A stretch of DNA of 64,000 bases from CBDCFL01 sp965216135 (GTDB lineage: Bacteria; Pseudomonadota; Alphaproteobacteria; Rhodobacterales; Rhodobacteraceae): assembly GCA_965216135.1 (NCBI GenBank), contig CBDCFL010000024.1, positions 930,001-994,000 on the forward strand. The letters run 5' to 3'. Positions 1 through 9,680 of the stretch are shown here, one piece after another. The position numbers and the translations under genes are program-made. The notes under the pieces were generated by a model. The model saw only the letters and a list, made by a program, of their open reading frames with translations, searched no databases and was not told the DNA's origin. Positions within the stretch are counted from its first letter, which is position 1. The number at the start of each line of letters is the position of its first letter.

Positions 1-232
1 TCGCAAAGTAGATGATACTGAACCACGAGAAAACGCCATACAGAAACGGGATCCAGCCCGATCGGTATTCGCCAAACGCAAAATACAATAGCCCCCAGCC
101 AAAGCCGATAAATGCGAAAGGCAACGCGCAAACCACCAACAGCGATTTTTGCAGACGGGCGTCATTATCATCGGCCGGATCAGCACCGATCCGGGTGAGC
201 CAGTCGAAATATCTGGCTATACTAGAACTCAT
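1..232 (-). CDS. Adenylate/guanylate cyclase-like membrane protein, N-terminal part
   Basis: This is the first 77 codons of a gene that runs off the left edge; no stop is present. It starts at the ATG read leftward from base 232. The product begins MSSSIARYFDWLTRIGADP and then has two hydrophobic stretches (about residues 33-50 and 58-75), which look like the first membrane helices. From memory, this opening (short amphipathic start, RIGADPADD, then LQKSLLVV and a glycine-rich helix) matches the N-terminus of roseobacter proteins that carry a membrane anchor followed by a class III nucleotide cyclase domain. The catalytic domain lies outside the window, so the call is inferred. It is transcribed in the same direction as the M20 peptidase 88 bp upstream and may share its transcript. 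Confidence 0.5.
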   Translation of the reverse strand, partial: MSSSIARYFDWLTRIGADPADDNDARLQKSLLVVCALPFAFIGFGWGLLYFAFGEYRSGWIPFLYGVFSWFSIIYFA

Positions 233-320
233 TTCGTCCGCTCCCGCCCCAGCGTATCAGATGCGCGCATTAAGCGGTCAATGGGTCCTGTTTGCAATTG
301 CCTCGCTCACCCGCGGCGGT

Positions 321-1694
321 TCATCCAGTCAAAGCCGCCAAGATCCGCGCCCAGCTTCGCGTGCCTTTGTGGAAGCTCTCGACATCGTATTTCTCGTTCG
401 GCGAATGGATCTGATCGTCGTCTTTGCCAAACCCGATCAGCATCGCGTCCATGCCCAGCAATTCCTGGAAATGACCGGCAATTGGGATAGAGCCGCCACA
501 GCCGACATAGGCAGCCGGCTGTGGCCATTCATCCGACAGGGCAGCGCGGGCTTTTTCAAAGGCCAGATTTTCGGTCGACATCTGCGATGCTGGCGCACCA
601 TTGCCCAGAGGGAACTCGACCGTGAAATCAGGCGGCAGCATCGCTTCGACGTGGGCCACGAAGCTCTTGTGGATCGCCTTGGGGTCCTGCGTGCCGACCA
701 GCCGGAACGAGATTTTGGCGCTCGCCTGACTTGGCAGCACGGTTTTGAACCCCTCGCCGATATAGCCGCCCCAGATGCCGGTGACATCGCAGGTCGGGCG
801 TGACCACATCATCTCCAGCGGCGTGCGGTCTGCCTCTCCTGCCGGTTCGCTCAGGCCCACATCGCCCAGATAAGCGCGATGATCAAACGCCAGGTTCTGC
901 CACTGGGCGCGAATCTCGGGTGCCAGTTCCGCGACGCCATCATAAAATCCCGCCAGGCTGACCGCGCCGCTCGGGTCATGTAACGAAGAAATGATCTGCG
1001 ACAAAACCCGAATTGGGTTCATCGCAATACCGCCATACATGCCGGAATGCAGGTCGCGGCTGGGGCCGGTGATTGCAATCTCTTCGGACAGCATCCCGCG
1101 CAGTTGCGTGGTGATCGCGGGAACGGCGCTGGCAAAAAGCGACGTATCGCAGATCAGCGCGATGTCTGCTGTCAGCTCTTTGGCATTGTCTTTGAGGAAT
1201 GGCACCAGCGATTGCGAGCCGCTTTCCTCTTCGCCCTCAAACAGAAAAGTCAGCTTGCAAGGCAGCGACCCGTGAACGGCTTTCCAGGCGCGGCAAGCCT
1301 CGACGAACGTCATCAACTGGCCTTTGTCATCGCACGATCCGCGACCGCGAATAATTTGGCCATTTGGTGTCTCTTCGATCTGCGGATCGAAAGGGTCGCG
1401 GTCCCAAAGGGCCAGCGGATCAACGGGTTGCACGTCATAATGGCCGTAAAACAACAGATGCGGCCCCGGCCCGTCGAGATGTCCGACAACCATCGGGTGG
1501 CCGCCGGTTGCACGCGCGCTGGCTTTTAGCCCCAGTGATTGCAGATCGGCTACCAACCACTTGGCCGCCTCGCCGCACTTGTCCGCATAGGCCGGGTCGG
1601 TGGAAATGGACGGGATACGCAAAAGCTCAAGCAGACGGTCCAGCGCGGCAGGCTGATCTTCGTCAATTCGGTTTAGAACCGCGTCAAGACCCAT
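321..1694 (-). CDS. M20 family metallopeptidase (dipeptidase-like)
   Basis: A 457-residue zinc aminoacylase/dipeptidase of the M20 (ArgE/DapE/CPG2) family, expected to hydrolyse small peptides or N-acyl amino acids in the cytoplasm. Metal and catalytic residues are visible in order: the YGHYDVQPVD block (His and Asp), GSCDDKGQ (bridging Asp), FEGEEESGS (catalytic Glu and ligand Glu), the CDTS Asp, and the C-terminal IHSPNEKY His. The lid domain lies between the two halves of the catalytic domain (about residues 190-310). An in-frame ATG 51 bp further upstream is possible, but the start at 1694 (MGLDAVLNRIDED) fits the usual family N-terminus. It is divergent from hemA, with about 190 bp between the two starts. 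Length and motifs are normal, so it looks functional; the substrate cannot be read from sequence. Confidence 0.85.
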   Translation of the reverse strand: MGLDAVLNRIDEDQPAALDRLLELLRIPSISTDPAYADKCGEAAKWLVADLQSLGLKASARATGGHPMVVGHLDGPGPHLLFYGHYDVQPVDPLALWDRDPFDPQIEETPNGQIIRGRGSCDDKGQLMTFVEACRAWKAVHGSLPCKLTFLFEGEEESGSQSLVPFLKDNAKELTADIALICDTSLFASAVPAITTQLRGMLSEEIAITGPSRDLHSGMYGGIAMNPIRVLSQIISSLHDPSGAVSLAGFYDGVAELAPEIRAQWQNLAFDHRAYLGDVGLSEPAGEADRTPLEMMWSRPTCDVTGIWGGYIGEGFKTVLPSQASAKISFRLVGTQDPKAIHKSFVAHVEAMLPPDFTVEFPLGNGAPASQMSTENLAFEKARAALSDEWPQPAAYVGCGGSIPIAGHFQELLGMDAMLIGFGKDDDQIHSPNEKYDVESFHKGTRSWARILAALTG

Positions 1695-1881
1695 TATCCG
1701 GCTCCCCAATGTCACAGGACTTGCCAAGGATCGTATCAGCGCCAAGCGCAGCGTCCAGCGGCATTTGAAATCCGGCAGATCGTGATTATTTTGGCTTTTG
1801 GCAGCTTGTGCTGTTTACCGAATATGGGTCGCAAATGGGCATACCTGTGATAAAAGCCGGAACCATGACATGGTGCAGGGG

Positions 1882-3114
1882 ATGTCGGGATTGAATTACG
1901 ACGATAAACTCGCCCAAGCGCTTGAGCGCCTTCATGACGAGGGACGCTACCGGACGTTCGTCGATATTGAGCGCCAGCGCGGTGCTTTTCCCCATGCAAT
2001 TTGGAAAATGCCGGACGGAAATGAGCGGCCCATCACCGTGTGGTGCGGCAACGATTATCTGGGCATGGGCCAGCATCCGGCTGTCATCGAGGCGATGCAC
2101 GCAGCAATTGACAATGCCGGTGCGGGATCGGGTGGCACCCGCAATATCTCTGGCACCACGGTTTATCACAAAGCCCTTGAGGCCGAGCTGGCCGATCTGC
2201 ATGGCAAACCCGCGGCCCTGCTTTTCACGTCGGCCTATATTGCCAACGACGCGACGCTTTCGACATTGCCGAAGTTGTTTGACGGGCTGATCATCTATTC
2301 CGACGCGCTGAACCATGCCTCGATGATCGAGGGCGTGCGCCGCAACGGCGGGGCCAAACGCATTTTCCGCCACAATGACGTGGATCATTTGCGCGAATTG
2401 CTGCAGGCCGCCGACCCAAAAGCGCCGAAACTGATCGCGTTTGAATCGATCTATTCGATGGACGGCGATTTCGCCCCGGTCGGCGAGATCTGCGATCTGG
2501 CCGAAGAATATGGTGCGCTTACCTATCTTGATGAGGTTCATGCGGTGGGCATGTATGGTCCGCGCGGCGGCGGCGTGGCCGAGCGCGACGGGCTGGCCGA
2601 CCGCATCGACATTATCAACGGCACGCTGGCCAAAGCCTTTGGCGTCATCGGCGGATATATCGCGGCGAGTGTCAGGATGTGCGACGCGATACGTTCCTAC
2701 GCGCCGGGTTTCATTTTCACCACATCGCTGCCGCCTGCGGTCGCTGCCGGTGCGCTGGCCTCGGTGCGGCACCTCAAAGGCGATCAGCCGCTCAGGGATC
2801 TGCATCAGCGCCAGGCAAAGACGCTGAAGCTCAGGCTGCGGGGTCTCGGCCTGCCGATCATCGATCACGGCACCCATATTGTGCCGGTTCACGTCGGCGA
2901 CCCGGTGCATTGTAAAAAGCTGTCTGACATGCTGCTGGACCAGTTTGGCATTTACGCCCAGCCGATCAATTACCCGACTGTGCCGCGCGGAACCGAGCGG
3001 CTTCGCTTCACACCGTCACCGGTTCATCGCCCGCAAGATTTTGACAAGCTGGTTCATGCGCTTGACGAGCTCTGGTCGCAGTGCGCGCTGAACCGCCAAG
3101 AGCTTTCGGCGTAA
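1882..3114 (+). CDS. hemA: 5-aminolevulinate synthase
   Basis: A pyridoxal-phosphate enzyme that condenses glycine and succinyl-CoA to 5-aminolevulinate, the first step of tetrapyrrole synthesis by the C4 route typical of alphaproteobacteria. The 410-residue product has the EGRYRTFVDIER start, the substrate-binding NDYLGMGQHP segment, the cofactor-site DEVHAVGMYGPRGGG block, and the PLP lysine in GTLAKAFG (about K251). The glycine-rich GTRNISGTT and the C-terminal LRFTPSP are also present. An ATG at 1870 and an ATG at 1882 are both in frame. The later one gives MSGLNYDDKL, closer to the usual N-terminus, and is chosen; the frame is open from 1798. It is divergent from the M20 peptidase and is followed by the RodZ-like gene and, before IS invasion, by ispG. 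No clear FnrL-type palindrome was seen upstream. Confidence 0.95.
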   Translation: MSGLNYDDKLAQALERLHDEGRYRTFVDIERQRGAFPHAIWKMPDGNERPITVWCGNDYLGMGQHPAVIEAMHAAIDNAGAGSGGTRNISGTTVYHKALEAELADLHGKPAALLFTSAYIANDATLSTLPKLFDGLIIYSDALNHASMIEGVRRNGGAKRIFRHNDVDHLRELLQAADPKAPKLIAFESIYSMDGDFAPVGEICDLAEEYGALTYLDEVHAVGMYGPRGGGVAERDGLADRIDIINGTLAKAFGVIGGYIAASVRMCDAIRSYAPGFIFTTSLPPAVAAGALASVRHLKGDQPLRDLHQRQAKTLKLRLRGLGLPIIDHGTHIVPVHVGDPVHCKKLSDMLLDQFGIYAQPINYPTVPRGTERLRFTPSPVHRPQDFDKLVHALDELWSQCALNRQELSA

Positions 3115-3219
3115 GTTTTCCACAGGTGCAATGACGCTTGCACTATGCTAACCTTTAGGTAGTAACGCTGACCCGAGGGGCGAATCGTCGGCGGACAATT
3201 CATGGGGTGAGGCAAGTGG

Positions 3220-4416
3220 ATGATTGGGCGGCGGGAACCACCCACCGTAGCAGAACAGGCAAAGCTGAAAGGCTTTGACGACTTTGATCTTGTTCTTGGC
3301 GATGTCATGCGTGGCGAGCGTGCGACGCTCGGCAAATCGCTGCTGGATGTTCAGCGCGAGCTGAAAATCAAGGCAGCCTATATAGTTGCCATCGAAAATT
3401 CTGACCCAACCGCGTTTGAAAGCCAGGGATTTGTCGCCGGATATGTGCGCTCCTATGCGCGTTATCTGGGGCTGGACCCGGAATGGGCCTATTCGCGATT
3501 TTGCCGCGAAAGCAATTTTGCCACACCTGACGGGCTAAGTGGCAGGGCGGCCGCCGCAAAGGCGAAAAAGAGAGAACCGCGTCCCATTGGCATGGATCCG
3601 ATTGCCGACCCCGAAGCGGTTTTTGTGCCCCGGCCCCCAGGAATTTGGTCGTACGTAGAACCCGGTGCTTTCGGCTCTGTGCTGGTGCTGGTCATGCTGA
3701 TCTCGGCTTTGGGATATGGTGGCTGGGCGGTTTTTCGCGAAGTCCAGAAGGTCCAGTTCGTGCCGGTCGATCAGACCCCGGGCATTGACACCACTATCGA
3801 CGTTCTGGTGCCCAATGCCGGCACGATGGTTGCTGATGCGGACGGCTTCGGGGCAGCTGCCCCAACCAGCGAAGCGCTCGACAGGCTCTATCGGCCCTCG
3901 GCCCTTGCCGTGCCGATACTGCAGGCGCGCGACGCACCGATCTCAACACTCGATCCGGCGCTGGTCGGTACGCTGTTGCCCGTCGCCCCGCCGACCAGCC
4001 TGCAAGCCGAAATCGCAGCCGAAATACTGGCCGATGACGAGTTGATCCTTGAGGAGCCGGACATTCAGGTGGTCGAGGCCGTGCCGCCGCAGGTCATTTT
4101 GTTCGCGGTGCGCCCATCCTGGGTGCGGGTGCGCGCAGTTGACGGCACGGTGCTGTTTGAAAAGATACTCGACGCGGGCGAAGAATATGTCCTTCCGGCG
4201 ACCGAAGAACCGCCGACGCTCAGGGCGGGCAATGCCGGATCGGTCTATTTCGCCGTCAACGGCCAGACCTATGGCCCGGCAGGCGTCGGCCCGTCGGTGG
4301 TGAAAAACGTGGCCCTTTCGGCGAGCGGGCTGATTGCCGCATTTGAGCCAGCCAACCCTGAGCAGGACGCGGATTTGGCGCGGTTTATCGCGGTCGCCGA
4401 GGCCCAGAGCGACTAG
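3220..4416 (+). CDS. RodZ-like HTH membrane protein with DUF4115
   Basis: A 398-residue protein with the RodZ plan: a cytoplasmic XRE-type helix-turn-helix domain (about residues 20-95; LGDVMRGERATLGKSLLDVQ, then FVAGYVRSYARYLGLD), a basic linker, one transmembrane helix (about residues 148-170) and a periplasmic DUF4115 beta domain (about 290-370; RPSWVRVRAVDGTVLFEKIL). RodZ links the MreB cytoskeleton to the wall synthesis machinery. The ATG at 3220 follows GAGG with suitable spacing. It lies 105 bp after hemA. In relatives known to me this gene is followed directly by ispG; here about 9 kb of IS-rich DNA has come between them. The linker rich in Ala, Pro and Asp is normal for the family. 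Assignment to RodZ rests on domain order, since overall identity to enterobacterial RodZ is expected to be low. Confidence 0.8.
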   Translation: MIGRREPPTVAEQAKLKGFDDFDLVLGDVMRGERATLGKSLLDVQRELKIKAAYIVAIENSDPTAFESQGFVAGYVRSYARYLGLDPEWAYSRFCRESNFATPDGLSGRAAAAKAKKREPRPIGMDPIADPEAVFVPRPPGIWSYVEPGAFGSVLVLVMLISALGYGGWAVFREVQKVQFVPVDQTPGIDTTIDVLVPNAGTMVADADGFGAAAPTSEALDRLYRPSALAVPILQARDAPISTLDPALVGTLLPVAPPTSLQAEIAAEILADDELILEEPDIQVVEAVPPQVILFAVRPSWVRVRAVDGTVLFEKILDAGEEYVLPATEEPPTLRAGNAGSVYFAVNGQTYGPAGVGPSVVKNVALSASGLIAAFEPANPEQDADLARFIAVAEAQSD

Positions 4417-4590
4417 GGTTCGGACCTCACTAACTGACCGAAACCGTCAGACGACAGGTATGAGCCCTAGCACAAGCAACGCGCGAATTATTGATGGCTT
4501 CGTGGCCTGCCGTCTCAATCAAGTTTCCTTTGGCAGGGGAACGCTGTAATCTGCGCCTCACCAATCTTGGGATGGCGCAATGACAACTTA

Positions 4591-5750
4591 TACCAACGGC
4601 CCCCAGATTTGACTCAAGGGGATTCCCACGAGCGGCGTGATCTGATTCAGTGGCATCAAGGCAAGGGAGGCTTTGATGGCAGTAAGGATTACGCGCAAAG
4701 ACAAGTCCGCAGGCGAGCTTCGCCAGGAAGCGGCGCGGTGCCGGGATGGGAAAGCGGCGCGACGGATGTTGGCGATTGCCCTGGTTCTGGATGGGGTTGA
4801 CCGCAAGACGGCGGCAGAAAACTGCGGCATGGATCGGCAGACGCTGCGGGATTGGGCCCACCGTTACAATGCGGAGGGCGTGTCGGGCCTGTTCAACCGT
4901 CGCCCGCCGGATCCACCCTGTCTGCTGAGCGCGGCACAGAAGGAGGAGTTGGCGGAAATGGTTCGGGCGGGTCCCGACCCCGAAACCGATGGGGTTGTGC
5001 GCTGGCGGCGCATTGATCTGAAACGCAAGATCGAAGAGCGCTTCGGCGTCACCATGCATGAGCGAACTGTTGGCAAACAATTGGCAAGCCTGGGCTTTCG
5101 GCGTCTGTCGGTGCGCCCGCAGCATCCGAAATCCGACCCGGATGCACAGGAGGCTTTTAAAAAAACTTCGCCGCAGAGGTAGAAGCAGCCTTGCCGGAAA
5201 CAGCCCGCAGCAAGCCCCTGGAGATATGGTTTCAGGATGAAGCGCGGGTTGGCCAGCAGGGCACGCTCACCCGTATCTGGGCCGAGCGTGGAACACGCCC
5301 CCGTGCCCCGCGCGACACCCGCTATATCTGGAGCTACATTTTCGGTGCCGTCTGCCCGGAACGGGCTGAAGCGGCCGCTCTGATCATGCCACATGCCGAC
5401 ACACAGGCCATGAGCGCGCATCTCGCCGAGATCGCTAAAACCGTCGCATCGGGCGCACATGCCCTTCTCATTCTGGATGGCGCTGGCTGGCACGGTTCGG
5501 CAGAGCTGGAGGTACCCGACAACATCACCCTGCTCAAACTCCCGCCCTATTCCCCTGAACTCAACCCGATGGAAAATGTGTGGGCTTATCTGCGTGCCAA
5601 CAAGCTCGCCATATCCGTCTTCGACAATTATGAGCAGATCGTCGACAGGTGTTGCGAAGCATAGAACTTCTTTGCGAACGACAAAACCGCAATCACGTCA
5701 ATCACTACCAGACAATGGGTCAAAACGGTCAACGACTAGGGCCGTTGGTA
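4591..5750 (+). mobile_element. IS630-family element, copy A
   Basis: A 1160-bp element that begins TACCAACGGCC and ends with its complement, GGCCGTTGGTA. The flanks are TTA at 4588-4590 and again at 5751-5753. It carries the two-frame transposase described separately. It is almost identical to copies at 8194-9353 (opposite orientation) and 59250-60409, and related to the copy at 29566-30727. It disrupts the first DUF2652-SRPBCC gene. Confidence 0.93.
4673..5664 (+). CDS. IS630 transposase in two frames, premature stop (copy A)
   Basis: The first frame (4673-5182) encodes the helix-turn-helix half (RMLAIALVLDG, CGMDRQTLRDWAHRYN). The second frame, open to 5664, encodes the DDE half (IWFQDEARVGQQGTLTRIW, LILDGAGWHG, PYSPELNPMENVW). 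The frames join by a -1 shift at TTTTAAAAAAAC near 5157-5167, where reading AAA AAA AAC restores FKKNFAAEV; this looks like a programmed slip. The TAG at 5662-5664 replaces the TGG (Trp) found at the same place in copy B, removing the last 24 residues (frame open again to 5739). All three catalytic acidic residues lie before the stop, so activity cannot be excluded. Confidence 0.85.
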
Positions 5751-6906
5751 TTATACTGGCTATCTCTTAATCGCGGATATCTCGGGCTATACCCAGTTCC
5801 TGACGGCCTCCGAACAGGACCACGCCAATCCAATCCTGCAATCGCTGTTGAGCGCTTTGATCGAGCAAGTGGGCGACCCCTTGCATTTATGGAAAATGGA
5901 AGGTGATGCGGTGCTGGCCTATTCGACTCGGCAGGAATTTCCGTCCGGTGAGACGTTTCTTGCGATTTGTGAAAACCTCTACAACGCGTTCGCTGCGCGC
6001 CGGCAGAACATCATCGCCAAGACTGTCTGTACGTGCCAGGCGTGCGCCAATGTCGGTCTGCTGGATCTCAAGATTATCGTCCATCACGGAACATTCGATG
6101 AGATGATTGTTGGCCCGATCAAAGACATCTCCGGCGCGGACGTCATCTTGGTCCACCGCATGACCAAAACGGACGTAACAAAGATCACCGGCGTGCGAAG
6201 CTACGCACTGTTTAGTGACGCCGCAGTCGAGGTCATGGGGATCACGACCGCACTTGAACCATTTTCGCAGCAGATTGAGCATTTTGGCGAGGTCTCAATG
6301 CAGGTCTACGATTTTGCCAAGGCCTGGGAGAGTCTTCGCGCCGGGCGCGAACGCCACTTTTTGGAAGAAGAAGACGGGATCTGGACCTATCGCCACCAGT
6401 TCAGTCTTCCTCAGGCGGTCGTGTGGGAGGCATTGACCGCGCCGGAACTAAAACAACGTTGGATGACTGGCATGAAAGCGGTGACTGTTGATCGCCCCAA
6501 GGGCCGCATCAGCACCGGTTCGGGCTATGTTTGCGCACACGAGGCGGCGGATTTTAACTATTGGGTCACCGACTGGGAACCCTTTGATTACTTTTCCGTG
6601 AGCTTCAACGATCCGGCGCGTGAAGGAATTAACCTGCCACAGACGTATCATCTGGCACCGTCGGAGTCCGGTACCGAATTTCGCATTACAACGGGCCAAG
6701 CCCATGACGCCGAAGGTAACCGTTCTGAAATCTCAGAAACGGAATTGGTCGGCTTCCTATCTTCTTTCTGGCCTGCTTCCCTTGCTGAGTTGGAAGTCTT
6801 AATGAAAGCAACGAATTAGAGCATGGTCCTGCAAAACTCGAATTTCCCGAACGGTGTAGGCAACCCCCAGACACAACAGACAAGTGGGGACATTGCTGGC
6901 CTTCTT

Positions 6907-7965
6907 CTAGAGCTACGGACATTTATTCTGCAACATAGTTTGCAGCTCTGAAGTAGTTTTCGCACTCTTGAGGTTCGAATAGATCGCAGATGTCACCCAC
7001 GGCTTCAGTCAGGGCATCAAATGTTCTGGCGGCCATCCTTCGCAGGTGGGCTTTGAGCTTGGAGAAGGCCATCTCGATCGGGTTCAGGTCGGGGCTGTAT
7101 GGTGGCAAAAAGAGCATCCAGTTTCCCTGCGCCTTCAGCAACGCCTGCGCCCATGCGGACTTGTGTGAAGACAGGTTGTCGGCGATCACGACGTCACCGG
7201 GCTGAAGCGTCGGGGCGAGCTGTGTTTCGATATAGACATCGAAGGCAGCACGGTTCATCGGGCCGTCAAGCAGCCAGGGAGCGGTCAACTCATCAACGCG
7301 CAGCCCTGCAATGAAGGTTCTGGGTGCGCCAATGGCCGAAGGGGGCATCCGCTTCCAGACGCGCGCCGCAGGGAGATCTCCCGCGCAGGCGCGTGAGCTT
7401 GGTCGTCACCGCCGTTTCGTCGATAAAGACCAACCTGTGCGGCTCAAGTCGCATCCTCGGCTGGCGTCGGTGCCGCCACTCGTATCGCGCGGCGCGCACC
7501 CGCTTGCGCCGCCTCTCCGTTGCAATCAAGGATTTTTTTATATGTGTAACCGAGCCGGTGCTTGAGGAAGCGCGACAGCTCTGCCGGAGCGGCCCGCATA
7601 TCGTGTTCCTGAATAAGCGCCTCGGCCAGTTCCGGCATCGTAATGTCTGGCCTGCGATCCACTGTTGTCTTGAGAAACCCCGCAAACACTTCCAGTCTGC
7701 TGCTGCCTTTTGGTCGGCCCCGCTTGGCTGGTGCGATGGAACCCGTTTGTCGGCGGCGCTGCCTAATCCGCACGGCACTCGCCGCTGATATCCGAAACCG
7801 CCGCGCAGCTTCGTGACACGAATGGCCCTCTACGATGAACGCAAGAACCCGCTCACGCAGGTCCAGTGATAGTGTCTTGCCCATGATCCACCTCCAAATA
7901 TGGTGAATCACAAATCAAGCCTTGTGGGAATCCCTTTGATTCAGAAATTCAATCCGAGGCTCTAG
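6907..7965 (-). mobile_element. IS630-family element of a second type, CTAG flanks
   Basis: Its ends are inverted (CTAGAGCTACGG at the left, CCGAGGCTCTAG at the right), and CTAG is present at both ends (6907-6910 and 7962-7965). CTAG is a classic target of IS630 elements. It lies just after the first DUF2652-SRPBCC gene, whose stop is at 6819, and before the upstream region of the second paralogue. Its transposase is degraded. Confidence 0.85.
6923..7884 (-). pseudogene. IS630 transposase, two frameshifts
   Basis: It starts MGKTLSLDLRERVLAF at 7884 with an N-terminal HTH (HEAARRFRISAASAV). A first frame change occurs at an A7 run (YTYKK, then SLIATERRRKR in another frame). The DDE half then begins (RLVFIDETAVTTK). 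A second change at FGHWRTQ, apparently one extra base, moves the frame again to TFIAGLRVDEL..., with NLSSHKS and PYSPDLNPIEMAFSK. The A7 shift could be programmed, but the second looks like plain decay, so the transposase is probably inactive. Confidence 0.85.
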
Positions 7966-8193
7966 TCGTTCAAGGAGACCGCACGGCTCACGACAAATGA
8001 AGATAGGAAGGCCGACCTTGCAGCAAAAAGCAGCTAACGGCAAGGTCGCGCCCAAAACTGTCCAAGAGATTCACACGACCAATGCGCGAATTACTGATAG
8101 CTTCGTGGCCTGCAGTCTCAATCCATTTTCCTTTGGCAGGGCAACGCTGTAATCTGCGCCTCACCAATCTTGGGGTGGCGCGATGACAACTTA

Positions 8194-9353
8194 TACCAAC
8201 GGCCCTAGTCGTTGACCGTTTTGGCCCATTGTCTGGTAGTGATTGACGTGATTGCGGTTTTGTCGTTTGCAAAGAAGTTCCATGCTTCGCAACACCTGTC
8301 GACGATCTGCTCATAATTGTCGAAGACGGATATGGCGAGCTTGTTGGCACGCAGATAAGCCCACACATTTTCCATCGGGTTGAGTTCAGGGGAATAGGGC
8401 GGGAGTTTGAGCAGGGTGATGTTGTCGGGTACCTCCAGCTCTGCCGAACCGTGCCAGCCAGCGCCATCCAGAATGAGAAGGGCATGTGCGCCCGATGCGA
8501 CGGTTTTAGCGATCTCGGCGAGATGCGCGCTCATGGCCTGTGTGTCGGCATGTGGCATGATCAGAGCGGCCGCTTCAGCCCGTTCCGGGCAGACGGTGCC
8601 GAAAATGTAGCTCCAGATATAGCGGGTGTCGCGCGGGGCACGGGGGCGTGTTCCACGCTCGGCCCAGATACGGGTGAGCGTGCCCTGCTGGCCAACCCGC
8701 GCTTCATCCTGAAACCATATCTCCAGGGGCTTGCTGCGGGCTGTTTCCGGCAAGGCTGCTTCTACCTCTGCGGCGAAGTTTTTTTAAAAGCCTCCTGTGC
8801 ATCCGGGTCGGATTTCGGATGCTGCGGGCGCACCGACAGACGCCGAAAGCCCAGGCTTGCCAATTGTTTGCCAACAGTTCGCTCATGCATGGTGACGCCG
8901 AAGCGCTCTTCGATCTTGCGTTTCAGATCAATGCGCCGCCAGCGCACAACCCCATCGGTTTCGGGGTCGGGACCCGCCCGAACCATTTCCGCCAACTCCT
9001 CCTTCTGTGCCGCGCTCAGCAGACAGGGTGGATCCGGCGGGCGACGGTTGAACAGGCCCGACACGCCCTCCGCATTGTAACGGTGGGCCCAATCCCGCAG
9101 CGTCTGCCGATCCATGCCGCAGTTTTCTGCCGCCGTCTTGCGGTCAACCCCATCCAGAACCAGGGCAATCGCCAACATCCGTCGCGCCGCTTTCCCATCC
9201 CGGCACCGCGCCGCTTCCTGGCGAAGCTCGCCTGCGGACTTGTCTTTGCGCGTAATCCTTACTGCCATCAAAGCCTCCCTTGCCTTGATGCCACTGAATC
9301 AGATCACGCCGCTCGTGGGAATCCCCTTGAGTCAAATCTGGGGGCCGTTGGTA
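8194..9353 (-). mobile_element. IS630-family element, copy B
   Basis: 1160 bp, same ends as copy A but in opposite orientation, flanked by TTA at 8191-8193 and 9354-9356. It is inserted at the same base of the second DUF2652-SRPBCC gene as copy A in the first. It carries the most complete transposase of the three near-identical copies. Confidence 0.93.
8205..9271 (-). CDS. IS630 transposase in two frames (copy B, full length)
   Basis: HTH half 8762-9271 and DDE half open from about 8800 to the stop at 8205, joined by a -1 slip on the A7 run (seen as T7 near 8779-8786 on the + strand). The codon that is TAG in copies A and C is TGG here, so the C-terminus runs on through AWNFFANDKTAITSI to VND. 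The acidic residues are in QDEARVGQQ, LDGAGWHG and ELNPMENVW. This copy could supply transposase to mobilise the others. Confidence 0.87.
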
Positions 9354-9680
9354 TTATACTGGCTATCTGCTGATTGCCGATATCTCCGGTTATACCCAGT
9401 TCCTTACGTCGTCAGAAATGGATCACGCCAATCCTATCTTGCAGTCATTATTGGAAGCGCTGGTTGAACAGGTTGGCGACCCTTTGCATTTCTGGAAAAT
9501 GGAAGGTGATGCTATTCTGGTGTCAATCCCGGAGTAAAAAGGGTCAATGTCCCGGTGCAAAACTGGACACCTGGTTTGATTTAGGTGCGCACCCTGGTGC
9601 GTGTGCTTTCCAAATAGCTGATGCGTGCCAGGGTGCGTTGGCCGCAGGCCAACCTTTTCGCAGTTTTGGTATTTTCAGGA

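Larger units (their letters stand above)
4580..6819 (+). pseudogene. DUF2652-SRPBCC protein, copy 1, split by IS630
   Basis: The original gene can be rebuilt from 4580-4590 joined to 5752-6819. It starts MTTYTGYLLIADISGYTQFL. The first part is a DUF2652 domain (a fold related to class III nucleotide cyclases), with ADISGYT, GDPLHLWKMEGDAVLAY, TCQACANVGLLDLKIIVHHG and LVHRMTKTDV. A C-terminal SRPBCC (START-like) domain follows from about residue 205 (GIWTYRHQFSLPQAVVWEAL onward). The IS630 sits in the fourth codon, with TTA on both sides. The IS end does not supply an in-frame start (a TAG precedes the junction), and the first in-frame ATG after the IS is at 5848, past the ADISGYT motif. The gene is therefore probably dead or makes a truncated protein. 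A tandem paralogue lies at 8183-12529. Function is not known; a signalling or ligand-binding role is only a guess. Confidence 0.8.

Noticed and set aside
1786..2910. 374-residue minus-strand ORF opposite hemA
   Set aside because: High-GC shadow of hemA; the hemA frame carries all family motifs.
4430..5125. Long minus-strand ORF across IS630 copy A
   Set aside because: Antisense shadow of the transposase HTH frame; no family features and no ribosome site.
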